Part shown: positions 1 through 10,540 of the stretch, one piece after another
Numbering within the stretch: position 1 is the stretch's first letter
Layout: each line of letters starts with the position of its first letter
Source of the DNA: G963720475 sp963720475
GTDB lineage: Bacteria; Actinomycetota; Thermoleophilia; Solirubrobacterales; Thermoleophilaceae
NCBI GenBank assembly: GCA_963720475.1
Contig: OY970394.1
Span: forward strand, 186,001-250,000
Direction: 5' to 3'
DNA: 64,000 nt
Program-made: the position numbers and the translations under genes
The notes under the pieces: generated by a model
Told to the model about the DNA's origin: nothing
Seen by the model: only the letters and a program-made list of their open reading frames with translations
Database searches by the model: none

Positions 1-1164
1 CGCCAGTGGCACGAGGTCCTCACCGAGACCCAGCGCAAGGCGGCGCTGTGGAACTACGCGCTCTTCTTCCACGGCGAGGAGTCGGTCGCCGAGAACCTCT
101 CGCCCTACATCGACGCGGCGCCGACCGAGGAGCAGAAGCACTTCCTCTGCACTCAGCAGGTCGACGAGGCGCGTCATGCCGTCTTCTTCGGCCGCTTCAT
201 GCGCGAGGTGATCGAGTGCGGTGAGACGACGGCCGAGCAGCTCGCGGCCACCGAGCCCGAGCTGACGTGGGGCTTCCGCAACGTCTTCGCGCGCCTCGAC
301 CGGATGGCCGACGAGCTGCGCAAGGACCGCTCGGTCCCGAAGCTGGCCCAGGCGATCACGCTCTACCACCTGATCGTCGAGGCGACGCTCGCCCAGCCTG
401 GCCAGCACTTCATCGAGAGCTACCTGATCGAGCACGACATCCTGCCCGGCTTCCGCTCCGGGATGAAGAACGTCTCGCTCGACGAGCAGCGCCACATCGG
501 CTTCGGCGTGAAGCTGCTATCGGAGCTCGTCGAGTCCGACCCCGAGTGCAGGCCTGCGGTCGAGGAGCTCCTGCGCGAGATCATGCCGACCAGCCTCGGC
601 GTGCTGAAGCCGCCCAACTGGGACACCTCCTACGTCGAGTGCTTCGGCTTCACCCTCGAGGACATCTACGCCGAGGGCTTCCAGTCGTTCGAGACGAAGA
701 TGCGCACCGCGGGGCTGCCGATCGACGAGATGCCCGGCGTGCTGCCGATGCCGACCGACATCACCCCGCATGAGCGCGCGACGCGCGTGCTCAAGCTGAT
801 GCGGGCCGGCTACCTCGGCGAGAAGGACGGTCCGCCCTCGCAGGATCCCGAGACGATGAAGCTCTTCTTCGACGTCGTATCGCGCGCGGTGGACCACGAG
901 CACGCCCCGAACGGGGGGCCGACGACGATCGAGTGGGACTTCACCGACACCGATCCGTGGCATCTCGTGATCGACAACGGCTCGACGCGGGTCGCCCAGG
1001 GCCGGGCGGGCGCCGCCGACCTCACGCTCGAGTGCCGCTTCGAGGATTGGGTCGACGTCGTCGCCGCGCGCGAGGACCCGCGCGTCGCGATGCTGAAGCG
1101 CAAGATCAAGCCGCACGGCGGCCTGCGCGCGATGCTGCGGACGCGCAAGCTGTTCGCGCGCTAG
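1..1164 (+). CDS. Ferritin-like diiron protein with C-terminal SCP2 domain (5' partial)
   Basis: The reading frame is open from base 1, so the N-terminus lies outside the window. The visible 387 codons contain ferritin/R2-type carboxylate-helix motifs: EESVAENL, then DEARHAVFF, then a second pair including HFIESY and DEQRHIGFG. This fits a four-helix diiron oxidase or ribonucleotide-reductase-beta-like fold. After about residue 290 there is an SCP2-like sterol/lipid-carrier domain (WDFTDTDPWHLVIDNG through LTLECRFEDW, ending KIKPHGGLRAML). The P450 gene starts 12 bases downstream on the same strand, so the two are probably co-transcribed, which suggests oxidative chemistry on a hydrophobic substrate. 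The substrate is not identifiable from sequence. Fold assignment is good; reaction unknown. Confidence 0.8.
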   Translation, partial: RQWHEVLTETQRKAALWNYALFFHGEESVAENLSPYIDAAPTEEQKHFLCTQQVDEARHAVFFGRFMREVIECGETTAEQLAATEPELTWGFRNVFARLDRMADELRKDRSVPKLAQAITLYHLIVEATLAQPGQHFIESYLIEHDILPGFRSGMKNVSLDEQRHIGFGVKLLSELVESDPECRPAVEELLREIMPTSLGVLKPPNWDTSYVECFGFTLEDIYAEGFQSFETKMRTAGLPIDEMPGVLPMPTDITPHERATRVLKLMRAGYLGEKDGPPSQDPETMKLFFDVVSRAVDHEHAPNGGPTTIEWDFTDTDPWHLVIDNGSTRVAQGRAGAADLTLECRFEDWVDVVAAREDPRVAMLKRKIKPHGGLRAMLRTRKLFAR

Positions 1165-1176
1165 GCAAGGGGCTCC

Positions 1177-2541
1177 GTGAGCGCGTCGGGGTACCCGCCG
1201 GGTTCGAGGCTCCCGGCGCTCCTGCAGACGCTCTCCTACGGCGGCGATCCGGTCCGCTACGGAACCCGCCAGCGCCGGCGCTACGGCGACGTGTTCAGCG
1301 CGCGCTTCGCGGGCTTCGGCGACATGGTCTACGTGACCGAGCCGACGCTCGTGAAGCAGATCTTCACCGGCGACCCGGCCGTCTTCCACGCGGGCGAGGC
1401 GAACTCGACCGTGCTCGAGCCGGCGCTCGGGCCACGCTCGGTTCTGACGCTCGACGACGGCGAGCACCTGCGCCAGCGAAAGATCCTGCTGCCGCCGTTC
1501 CACGGCAAAGCCGTCGGCCGCTACGAGGACGTCGTGGTCGAGGCGGTCAACCGCGACATGGAGAGCTGGCCCGTCGGCGAGCCGTTCGCGCTGCGCTCGC
1601 ACACGGAGGCGATCACGCTCGAGGTGATCCTCAGGGCGGTGTTCGGCATCCGGGCGACGGAGCGGCTCGCGCAGGCTCGTCACGTCGTACGCGAGTTCGC
1701 CCGCCGCAGCCACCCGATCGTGCTGTTCCCCTTCCTGCGCCGCGACCTCGGAAGCCGCAGCCCCTGGGCTCGCTTCGTGCGGGCGCGCGAGGCGCTCGAC
1801 CGGATCGTCCACGAGGAGATCGCCGCCAGGCGCGCCGAGGTCGAGGCCGGCGCCGAGCACGACGACGTCCTGTCGCTGCTGCTCGCCGCCCGCCACGAGG
1901 ACGGCTCGCCGCTGAGCGACGCGGAGCTGCGCGACGAGCTCGTCACGATCGTCGGCGCGGGGCACGAGACGACGGCGACCGCGATCGCGTGGGCCTTCGA
2001 GCGGCTGCTGCGCACGCCGCGGGCGTTGGACCGCTTGCGCGAGTCGGTCGCGGCTGGCGAGGAGGACTACCTCGAGGCGACCGTCAAGGAGACTCTGCGC
2101 ATCCGTCCGGTCATCTCGGACGTCGCCCGTCGCCTGACAGCGCCGATCGAGCTCGGCGGCTACACGGTCCCGCGGGGGACGATCGTGCTCGCCGCGATCA
2201 CCTCGCTGCACTTCCGCGACGACCTCTTCCCCTCCCCGCACGAGTTCCGACCGGAGCGCTTCCTCGATGCCGAGCGCACCACGTCCTACAGCTGGATCCC
2301 GTTCGGCGGCGGGGTGCGCCACTGCGTCGGTGCGGCGTTCGCGCAGTACGAGATGAAGCTGATGCTGCGCGAGATCGTCGCGCGCGCCGACCTGCGTGCG
2401 CCCGAGGCCCGTCCGGAACGGATGAAGCCGACGAACATCACGCTCGCGCCGTCGAAGGGCGCCCGCGTCGAGCTGGTCCGCCCGCTGCGACCACGTGCCG
2501 CCCGTCCGGCCGAGCGCGAGCCCGCGCGCACCGCCGCCTAG
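1177..2541 (+). CDS. Cytochrome P450
   Basis: The protein is 454 aa from a GTG start, the usual bacterial P450 length. It has the I-helix oxygen-binding motif GAGHETTAT near residues 260-268, the ExxR motif ETLR near 304, and the heme-ligand loop PFGGGVRHCVG with the thiolate cysteine at about residue 383. There is no membrane anchor, so it should be a soluble monooxygenase that depends on separate redox partners; no ferredoxin or reductase gene is visible nearby. It follows the diiron/SCP2 gene by 12 bases and ends 3 bases before a convergent gene. Substrate unknown. Confidence 0.95.
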   Translation: MSASGYPPGSRLPALLQTLSYGGDPVRYGTRQRRRYGDVFSARFAGFGDMVYVTEPTLVKQIFTGDPAVFHAGEANSTVLEPALGPRSVLTLDDGEHLRQRKILLPPFHGKAVGRYEDVVVEAVNRDMESWPVGEPFALRSHTEAITLEVILRAVFGIRATERLAQARHVVREFARRSHPIVLFPFLRRDLGSRSPWARFVRAREALDRIVHEEIAARRAEVEAGAEHDDVLSLLLAARHEDGSPLSDAELRDELVTIVGAGHETTATAIAWAFERLLRTPRALDRLRESVAAGEEDYLEATVKETLRIRPVISDVARRLTAPIELGGYTVPRGTIVLAAITSLHFRDDLFPSPHEFRPERFLDAERTTSYSWIPFGGGVRHCVGAAFAQYEMKLMLREIVARADLRAPEARPERMKPTNITLAPSKGARVELVRPLRPRAARPAEREPARTAA

Positions 2542-2544
2542 CGC

Positions 2545-2985
2545 TCAGAGCTTCAGCAGCTCGTCGATGATCGCCTGCTCGTCCTCGACGAGGCGATCGG
2601 TGCGCCAGCGCCAGCGAGCGCCGGCGATCATCTCCGTGCGGCCGTCGGAGAGGTGGTCCTCAACGCGCTCAACGTCGAGCGCCAGAGCCACGACATGGGG
2701 CGCGACGGCGAGCTGGTCGCGCACTATCCCGGCCCGGCCGTAGGCCGTGAATGCCGCCCCCGCGCCCAGCAGACAGAACGCGGCGCGCGGTTCCTCGCGC
2801 AGAGCCTCGAGGGTGCCGCGGCGCTGCGACAGCGCGAAGACGACGCGGTCGTCGCCGGCGCGGATCGCCGTCGAGATCGGGATCGCGCGGGGCTCGGCGG
2901 TGCAGAGCACGCCCGGCGTTCCGACCTCCCAGGTGGGCAGAGCCATCATGGCGACGGGCGGAAGGTCGGTCTCGACATACTCCAC
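2545..2985 (-). CDS. Pyridoxamine 5'-phosphate oxidase-like flavin/F420-binding protein
   Basis: A 146-aa single-domain protein with the split beta-barrel pattern of PNPOx-like proteins: an early strand containing GVLCTAEPRAIPIST, a central VVFALSQRRGTLEALREEPRAAFCLLG segment typical of the flavin/F420 binding face, and a C-terminal alpha helix. Families of this type bind FMN, F420 or heme; the sequence does not say which. It stands alone, convergent with the P450 gene and divergent from the RTX gene downstream. Confidence 0.75.
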   Translation of the reverse strand: MEYVETDLPPVAMMALPTWEVGTPGVLCTAEPRAIPISTAIRAGDDRVVFALSQRRGTLEALREEPRAAFCLLGAGAAFTAYGRAGIVRDQLAVAPHVVALALDVERVEDHLSDGRTEMIAGARWRWRTDRLVEDEQAIIDELLKL

Positions 2986-3117
2986 GCCGAGAGGTTCCCT
3001 ACGCAGAAACGCGTTCCTGCCGGTAGTTTGGGGCCTCAGCGTAAGTCAGCGGCGGGGCGGCGCTTGTCGAGAGCAGTACCCGCTCTAGACAACGTTCCCT
3101 TCAAGGAGGAAAAGCAA

Positions 3118-4158
3118 ATGCAGATCACCCGTTTCATCCCCACCCTCGGCCGGCGTGCGCTCGTCGCTTCGCTGGCGACCGTCGCGGCTCTTGGCGCCGG
3201 CGCTCTCCAGGCATCCAGTGCAGAGGCGCTCGTCCACATCCGGCAGACCTCCGGCGAGCAGCTGAAGATCTTCGACAGCAACCCGAACGACCTCACGATC
3301 GGCGGCAACGAGACGATCAACATCTCGCTGCAGGACGCGAACACGTGGCGCTTCGACATCCAGGGCCAGCAGCTCGAGATCGACCGCGTCTTCGACGTGC
3401 GTCTGATCAACACGCCGCTGTGCCAGGAGGTCAACCCGGACGCGAACGGATTCACCAGCACCGTTCTGTGCCCGCGGGCGACCTTCCCCACCGGGATCGA
3501 GATCCGTCACGGCAAGGGCAACGACAAGACGATCGCCACGCCGGACTTCCCGGACAGCATCGAGACGATCGGCGGGCCGGATGACGACCTGCTCCAGACC
3601 GGCGCCGGCAACGACAACCTGCGCGGCGGCACGGGCAAGAACTCGCTGAACGGTCAGCTCGGCAAGGACCGCTACTCGAACGACGGCGGGGCCCAGGGCA
3701 GCGTCATCAATGCCCGTGACGGCATCGGCGAGAAGCCGATCATCTGCGACGACTTCCAGCGTCTGCCGCAGACGTTGGTGATCGTCGACCTCAAGGACGA
3801 CGATTTCCTCGCCGGCTGCATCAACATCGACCGCAGCGACAAGGACGAGGGCCCGAACGTCAAGTTCCGGACGTCGAAGGACAACGTCTCGGACGGTGAC
3901 GCGAACGTGAAGCTCGAGTGCCCCAAGAGCCTCAAGCGCTCCTGCAAGGGCACGCTCCGGATCGCCGACGGCGAGAAGTCGGCCGGCAAGGAGAGCTACT
4001 CGGTCAAGCCGGGCAAGTCCACCACGGTCAAGGTCGAGCTCAGCGACAGCCTGCTCGACAAGGTGGAGCGCAAGTCGCGCACGGTCACCGCGATCGCGAC
4101 CGAAGCCGGTGAGCACGGCAAGAAGACAGCGCAGCGCGCGGTGAAGCTCTCGAGCTAG
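3118..4158 (+). CDS. Secreted RTX-type calcium-binding protein
   Basis: The 346-aa start at 3118 is chosen because AAGGAGG lies about 8 bases upstream and the first 40 residues form a signal peptide (basic MQITRFIPTLGRR, hydrophobic LVASLATVAALGAGAL, then ASSAEA). Residues around 155-185 carry nonapeptide RTX repeats (GGPDDDLLQTGAGNDNLRGG). The C-terminal 90 residues, from about 255, are a Lys/Ser-rich beta domain with CPKSLKRSCKG, resembling the C-terminus of the larger RTX protein at 19924-22341. Likely exported and Ca2+-stabilised; role unknown. A strong hairpin terminator follows. Confidence 0.8.
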   Translation: MQITRFIPTLGRRALVASLATVAALGAGALQASSAEALVHIRQTSGEQLKIFDSNPNDLTIGGNETINISLQDANTWRFDIQGQQLEIDRVFDVRLINTPLCQEVNPDANGFTSTVLCPRATFPTGIEIRHGKGNDKTIATPDFPDSIETIGGPDDDLLQTGAGNDNLRGGTGKNSLNGQLGKDRYSNDGGAQGSVINARDGIGEKPIICDDFQRLPQTLVIVDLKDDDFLAGCINIDRSDKDEGPNVKFRTSKDNVSDGDANVKLECPKSLKRSCKGTLRIADGEKSAGKESYSVKPGKSTTVKVELSDSLLDKVERKSRTVTAIATEAGEHGKKTAQRAVKLSS

Positions 4159-4186
4159 AGCTAACCGACAGCGCCTGCAGGCTCGG

Positions 4187-4218
4187 GGGCGGTGGTGGGC
4201 TTCGGCTCGCCACCGCCC
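4187..4218 (+). terminator. Hairpin with UUCG tetraloop after the RTX gene
   Basis: GGGCGGTGG (4187-4195) pairs with CCACCGCCC (4210-4218). The inner bases extend the stem to 14 pairs, counting G-T wobbles, closed by a TTCG loop at 4201-4204. It lies 29 bases after the RTX stop codon and just before the convergent TetR gene. There is no long T tract, so it is terminator-like rather than canonical. Confidence 0.7.
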
Positions 4219-4239
4219 TCGAACTCTGTGTGGACTACC

Positions 4240-4863
4240 TTAGGCCGAGTCGCCGAGCAGGAAGCGCGCGGTCGACACCGCGGCCGCGAGCGCTTCCGAG
4301 CTGTCGCGCTCGGGGTCCGAAAGCATTTGGAGGGCGAACCCGTCCGCGAGCGCCATGAACACCGATGCGATCGCGTCCGCGTCGGCGCGCAGCTTCACGA
4401 CGCCCTCGCGCTCGCGCTCGCGCAGCGCCTCGGCCACGTGCTCGCGCACCCGGCGGTACAGCTCGGCGACCTCGGGCGCGACCTCGGGATTGTGGCGCGC
4501 GGCGCTGAAGAGCTCGAAGATCAGCGCGGCGGCCGCTTCCTCGCCGCGGACGAATCCCTCGAGCTGGGCGACGAGGACCTCGATGATCGCGTCGAGCGAG
4601 TCCGCGGCCGAGAGCGCTTCCTCGAGCAGTTCCATACGAATGTCGGAGTCGCGGCGGACGACCTCGACGAGCAGCTTCTCCTTCGAACCGAAGTAGTAGT
4701 GCAGCAGGCCGCGCGAGACGCCCGCCTCGCGGGCGACGTGGTCGAACGTCGAGCCGGCGGCACCGCGCCTGCCGACGCTGTCGCGCATCGCGGCGACGAT
4801 CCGCTGTGCTTTGTCGGAGTCGAGCTTCCCGCGCGCGGTAGGCTCTTTGACGGAAGCTTCCAT
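4240..4863 (-). CDS. TetR-family transcriptional regulator
   Basis: A 207-aa protein with an N-terminal TetR helix-turn-helix (residues about 18-64), including STFDHVAREAGVSRGLLHYYFGSKEKLL, and an all-alpha ligand-binding C-terminus. The HTH recognition helix and the HYYFGSKE capping segment are classic for the family. The ligand is unknown. Its neighbours (RTX gene convergent, DUF1275 membrane gene upstream on the same strand) do not point to a target. Confidence 0.9.
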   Translation of the reverse strand: MEASVKEPTARGKLDSDKAQRIVAAMRDSVGRRGAAGSTFDHVAREAGVSRGLLHYYFGSKEKLLVEVVRRDSDIRMELLEEALSAADSLDAIIEVLVAQLEGFVRGEEAAAALIFELFSAARHNPEVAPEVAELYRRVREHVAEALREREREGVVKLRADADAIASVFMALADGFALQMLSDPERDSSEALAAAVSTARFLLGDSA

Positions 4864-4919
4864 CGCCCTGGGATCCTAGCTGGCCGGCCAACCAGGATGG
4901 GGCGTGACGGAGGCCGCGC

Positions 4920-5621
4920 CTACGCGCCGCGGCGGGCGGCCGGGACGTAGACGCCCCAGACCGCCAGCGCGAGCACGGCCGACGCCGCGAGCGGAAGCGC
5001 GACGCTGGCGTCGAGCAGCAGCGCGCCGGCGATCGCACCGGCGAGCATCGCGAGGATCGCCACCCCGCGCCGGGCCGATCCGCGACCGGACCCGCCGGCG
5101 GCCGGGGACTCGGCGACGAGCCCCGTCAGCCCGAGCGTGTTCACCGTCGTCGGAAGGTCGGGGACGCCGACCCACCTGACCGTCGCCGTGCGGCAGCCCA
5201 TCGCCCCCGCGAGTAGCGCAATCACGACGTCGGCCGAAGTCCCCCCGGGGTGAAGGTCGGCGGCAGCGGCGACCACGGCTGCAGCCGCGACGAGGCCCGT
5301 CTCGACCCCGAGCGAGACGGCCATGTGGCGCGGATGCCGGTCCCCCAGCCGCGAGCCGAGCACCCCGCCCGCGAACGCGCCGGCGATGAACGCCAGCAGC
5401 GAGATCAGCGGGCCGACGACCTCGAGCCCGCCGGAGCCCGCCACTCCCAGCCCGAGCAGGATGATGTTTCCGGTCTGGTTGGCGGTGAAGACCTCCCCCA
5501 GCGCGAGGAAGCTGACCGCGTCGATCAGGCCCGTGGCAAAGGTGAGCACGAGCAGCGCGCGGGTGAGGGGGTGGTTGATGCTTGCCGCGGCTCGCTCGCG
5601 CAAGGTTTCCGGGTCGCTCAT
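4920..5621 (-). CDS. DUF1275 (YoaK-like) membrane protein
   Basis: About 233 aa from the ATG at 5621 (MSDPETLRERAAAS). A longer reading from TTG at 5663 would begin inside the terminator of the upstream gene, so it was not chosen. There are six predicted hydrophobic segments. The first contains TGLIDAVSFLALGEVFTANQTGNIILLG, the family's most conserved stretch, and a second copy-like segment is MGCRTATVRWVGVPDLPTT. The family is an integral membrane protein of unknown function. It ends about 57 bases before the TetR gene on the same strand. Confidence 0.85.
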   Translation of the reverse strand: MSDPETLRERAAASINHPLTRALLVLTFATGLIDAVSFLALGEVFTANQTGNIILLGLGVAGSGGLEVVGPLISLLAFIAGAFAGGVLGSRLGDRHPRHMAVSLGVETGLVAAAAVVAAAADLHPGGTSADVVIALLAGAMGCRTATVRWVGVPDLPTTVNTLGLTGLVAESPAAGGSGRGSARRGVAILAMLAGAIAGALLLDASVALPLAASAVLALAVWGVYVPAARRGA

Positions 5622-5661
5622 CGGCGCCGTCAGGGTCGCGGACGCGGCGGACGACGCGGGC

Positions 5662-5690
5662 AAAAAAAGAGGCGCCCCGAAGGGCGCCTC
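5662..5690 (-). terminator. Rho-independent terminator (minus strand)
   Basis: On the minus strand GAGGCGCCC (5690-5682) pairs perfectly with GGGCGCCTC (5677-5669) around a TTCG loop, followed by seven T residues (5668-5662). This is a textbook intrinsic terminator 26 bases after the stop of the 5717-6184 gene. Confidence 0.95.
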
Positions 5691-5716
5691 TCAGCTGCAG
5701 CTGAACCAGAACTTCG

Positions 5717-6184
5717 TCAGGAAGACGTGCCCACCGGCTCGGCGGCTGCCGGTGCGGGGGCGGTGGTCGAGGTGTACTCGAACTCCTCCTCCGCGCCGAA
5801 CAGACCATCGAGCACCTTCTTGCGAAGGTCCTCGGAGAGCGCCAGCGCGAGGATCGCGCCGACAAGCAGAAGTACGAGCACGCGGCCACGCTTGCGCTTG
5901 CGCTTGCGCTTCGCCCCACGGAGCGAGTCGGCCGCCTCGCGCAAGGAGGCCGCGGCCTCCTTGAGCTCTTTCTGCGTCTTCTTGTCGTCCATGATCGCCT
6001 TCGCGGGACCCTTCCCGTTCGACATCCGCGCATAGGCCTTGCGACCCGACTCGAAAGCCTGACGGAGGTTGTCCCGCAGTTCCTCGTCTTCGATCAGACG
6101 CTGGACGTACTCGTTGTCGCGAGCGGCCTTGCCCGCGGCGAACGCACTGGAACCAGCCCTAGCCGCTTTCTTCTTCGTTGCCAT
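5717..6184 (-). CDS. Single-pass membrane protein with basic juxtamembrane segment
   Basis: 155 aa. The first 90 residues are charged and alpha-helical (KKKAARAGSSAFAAGKAARDNEYVQRLIEDEELRDNL), with a second helix rich in Lys/Glu. A KRKRKRKRGR block near residue 97 precedes one transmembrane segment (VLVLLLVGAILALAL), then a short acidic and Ala/Pro-rich tail. The basic block should keep the N-terminus cytoplasmic. It resembles uncharacterised actinobacterial proteins. It has its own terminator downstream and is followed upstream by lon on the same strand. No function assigned. Confidence 0.75.
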   Translation of the reverse strand: MATKKKAARAGSSAFAAGKAARDNEYVQRLIEDEELRDNLRQAFESGRKAYARMSNGKGPAKAIMDDKKTQKELKEAAASLREAADSLRGAKRKRKRKRGRVLVLLLVGAILALALSEDLRKKVLDGLFGAEEEFEYTSTTAPAPAAAEPVGTSS

Positions 6185-6256
6185 ATCTCTCCTAGGGATT
6201 CGGCTTGGCTTGCGGCCAACGATACCCGCGCAGGGTGGTCCGTGTCCATCAGGCGC

Positions 6257-8788
<2,532 letters not shown>

Positions 8789-8796
8789 CGAGCGTT

Positions 8797-9261
8797 CTAT
8801 TCCTCGATCGCCGCCTGGATCGGGACCTGCCGCACGACCTCCTCGGGCCGCGCAAGCGGGATCTCGACCCGCAGGATCCCGTCCTCGTAGGTGGCGCGAG
8901 CCGAATCGGCGACGACGTCGGCGCCGAGCTCCACGACGCGGCGGAACGGTCCGTGCTCGATCTCGATCTGCTGGTAGAGGCGGCCCTCGGAGTCCTGGGC
9001 GCGCCGCTCGCCCGCGATCACCAGCTGGCGCCCGCGGATCTCCAGGCCGACCTCCTCGATGTCCACGCCGGCGAGGTCCGCCTTGACGACTGCGCGGGCG
9101 GCGTCCTCGTCATCGGGGTCGCCGCAGTAGTAGACGTCGACCTTGGGCTGGAAGCCCCGCCGCGGCGAGAACCCGGTGCGCTCGAAGACGTCGCCGAACA
9201 GCTGGTCCATCTCGCGCCGCATGCGCTCGAAGTTGGCGAACAGGTCGCGCTCGGGTGCCAT
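8797..9261 (-). CDS. Hsp20/alpha-crystallin small heat-shock protein
   Basis: 154 aa. The alpha-crystallin domain spans about residues 40-140, with the strand containing VVKADLAGVDIEEVGLEIRG, then LVIAGERR and the closing YEDGILRVEIPLARPEE (usual G-[IV]-L motif). The N-terminus begins MAPERDLFANFERMRREMDQLFGDVF. It acts as an ATP-independent holdase. It is immediately upstream of lon (8-base gap), so chaperone and protease are likely co-expressed. Confidence 0.95.
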   Translation of the reverse strand: MAPERDLFANFERMRREMDQLFGDVFERTGFSPRRGFQPKVDVYYCGDPDDEDAARAVVKADLAGVDIEEVGLEIRGRQLVIAGERRAQDSEGRLYQQIEIEHGPFRRVVELGADVVADSARATYEDGILRVEIPLARPEEVVRQVPIQAAIEE

Positions 9262-9283
9262 CGGGTTGAAAGGGTACCGAGGG

Positions 9284-10078
9284 CTAGATCTCGTAAACGG
9301 CGCCCTCGCAAGCCACGTCGACCTGGCCGCCGAACGCGTCCTCCGCCTGCTTGCGCGCCCAGAGGGCGTCGAGCTCGTCGGAGATGTGGGTGAGGACGAC
9401 CCGCTTGGCCGCCGCCGCCTTGCCGTGCTCGCCGGCCTCCTGCGGTGTGAGGTGTCCGCGCATCCCGGTCCGCTCGGGCCTCGGCAGCGTCGCTTCGATC
9501 AGCAGCAGCTCACACCCGCGCGCGAACGTCGTGACCTCCTCGGCGGGGCGCGAGTCGGCGCCGTACACGAGCCGGCCGCCGCCGTTCTGCGAGCGCACCG
9601 AGATCGCGAACGTCTCGGTGAAGTGCGGCACCGGGTGGAACTCGAGCTCGAACGGACCGACCATCGGCGTCGAGGACTCGGCGTACTCCTCGATTTCGAA
9701 GGCGTTCTCGATCAGGTCGTCGTTGCCCCACGTCCCCACGACCCGCCGGTAGGCCTCGATCGAGCCGGGCGGGGTGAGCAGGCGAGGCTTCGCCGGGGAC
9801 TGCGTCCCGGGCCAGCGATCCACGGGCACGGGCTGCTGGCGCGGCGCGTAGGTGAGGGCGTACGAGAAGGGGACGAGGTCGAGGAAGTGGTCGGCGTGCA
9901 GGTGCGAGATCACGACCGCGTCGAGGCAGACGTAATCGCAGTAGCGCCGCAGCTTCGAGAAGACCCCGTTGCCGCAATCGATCAGGAGGGTCGTGTCGCC
10001 CTCCTCTAGCAAGTACCCCGAGCACGCGCCGTCGGCGTCCTGCCACGACGGCGACTTGCCGAGCACGGTAAGCCGCAT
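9284..10078 (-). CDS. MBL-fold metal-dependent hydrolase, RNase Z-like
   Basis: 264 aa from the ATG at 10078 (MRLTVLGKSPSW). A TTG three codons earlier is possible. The metal-binding signature SHLHADHFLDL is near residue 60, with further ligands in the VPHFTETFAI, YGADSRP and LTHIS segments, the order found in RNase Z/ElaC-type and phosphodiesterase MBL proteins. The substrate is not clear. It is on the same strand as hsp20-lon, 22 bases upstream, so it may be transcribed with them. Confidence 0.85.
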   Translation of the reverse strand: MRLTVLGKSPSWQDADGACSGYLLEEGDTTLLIDCGNGVFSKLRRYCDYVCLDAVVISHLHADHFLDLVPFSYALTYAPRQQPVPVDRWPGTQSPAKPRLLTPPGSIEAYRRVVGTWGNDDLIENAFEIEEYAESSTPMVGPFELEFHPVPHFTETFAISVRSQNGGGRLVYGADSRPAEEVTTFARGCELLLIEATLPRPERTGMRGHLTPQEAGEHGKAAAAKRVVLTHISDELDALWARKQAEDAFGGQVDVACEGAVYEI

Positions 10079-10176
10079 GACGGCCAACCTTAGAGCGAAA
10101 TCCCCTGCTCAGGGGCGGGTTGGGCGAAATGGTGCGGCGCGCAGAGCGGCGGTCCGGGTGTGTATCGGCCTAGCGG

Positions 10177-10371
10177 CTACTGCGGCTGCGGGAAAGCGTA
10201 CGCCGCGCGCGTGCGCTCGCTGCGGAAGACGAACGCGAGCTGGCGCTCGGGGGCGAGACCCCGGTCGGCGGGGCGGAAGGTCGCGCACGGCTCGTCGCGA
10301 CCGAGCGCGCAGAGCATGTTCTGGCGGAAGTAGCAGTCCTCGCATTTGGCAGGCTTCTTCCCCTTCGCCAT
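10177..10371 (-). CDS. Small four-cysteine protein
   Basis: 64 aa with the cysteine pattern CEDCYFRQNMLC then CATF near residues 10-30, suggesting a small metal-binding site or Fe-S-like knuckle, then a basic C-terminus ending FPQPQ. GC-rich third positions and the Cys spacing favour a real gene. The 169 bases upstream (10372-10540) hold no other recognisable feature. Function unknown. Confidence 0.6.
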   Translation of the reverse strand: MAKGKKPAKCEDCYFRQNMLCALGRDEPCATFRPADRGLAPERQLAFVFRSERTRAAYAFPQPQ

Positions 10372-10540
10372 CGGCTACGCACTCTCCCTCTATCGAGATG
10401 ATCCCTCCCCCCGCTGTCGCGCTCCGGCTGCGACGCGAAGGCCATCCAACACGACCGCGCGCCGGCTGTCCAGCCCCCGTTTCCGCAAATGACGAGGTTT
10501 GCGAATCGGCCCGCCTCGGGCCGCTTGCAAATTGCAGGAA

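Noticed and set aside
517..2322. A 601-codon open frame on the minus strand opposite the diiron and P450 genes
   Set aside because: It is a GC-skew shadow: composition is Arg/Glu/Val/Asp repetitive, no domain is visible, and the plus-strand genes have clear motifs.
4192..4950. 252-codon plus-strand frame opposite the TetR gene
   Set aside because: Antisense shadow; TetR has a clear helix-turn-helix and normal length.
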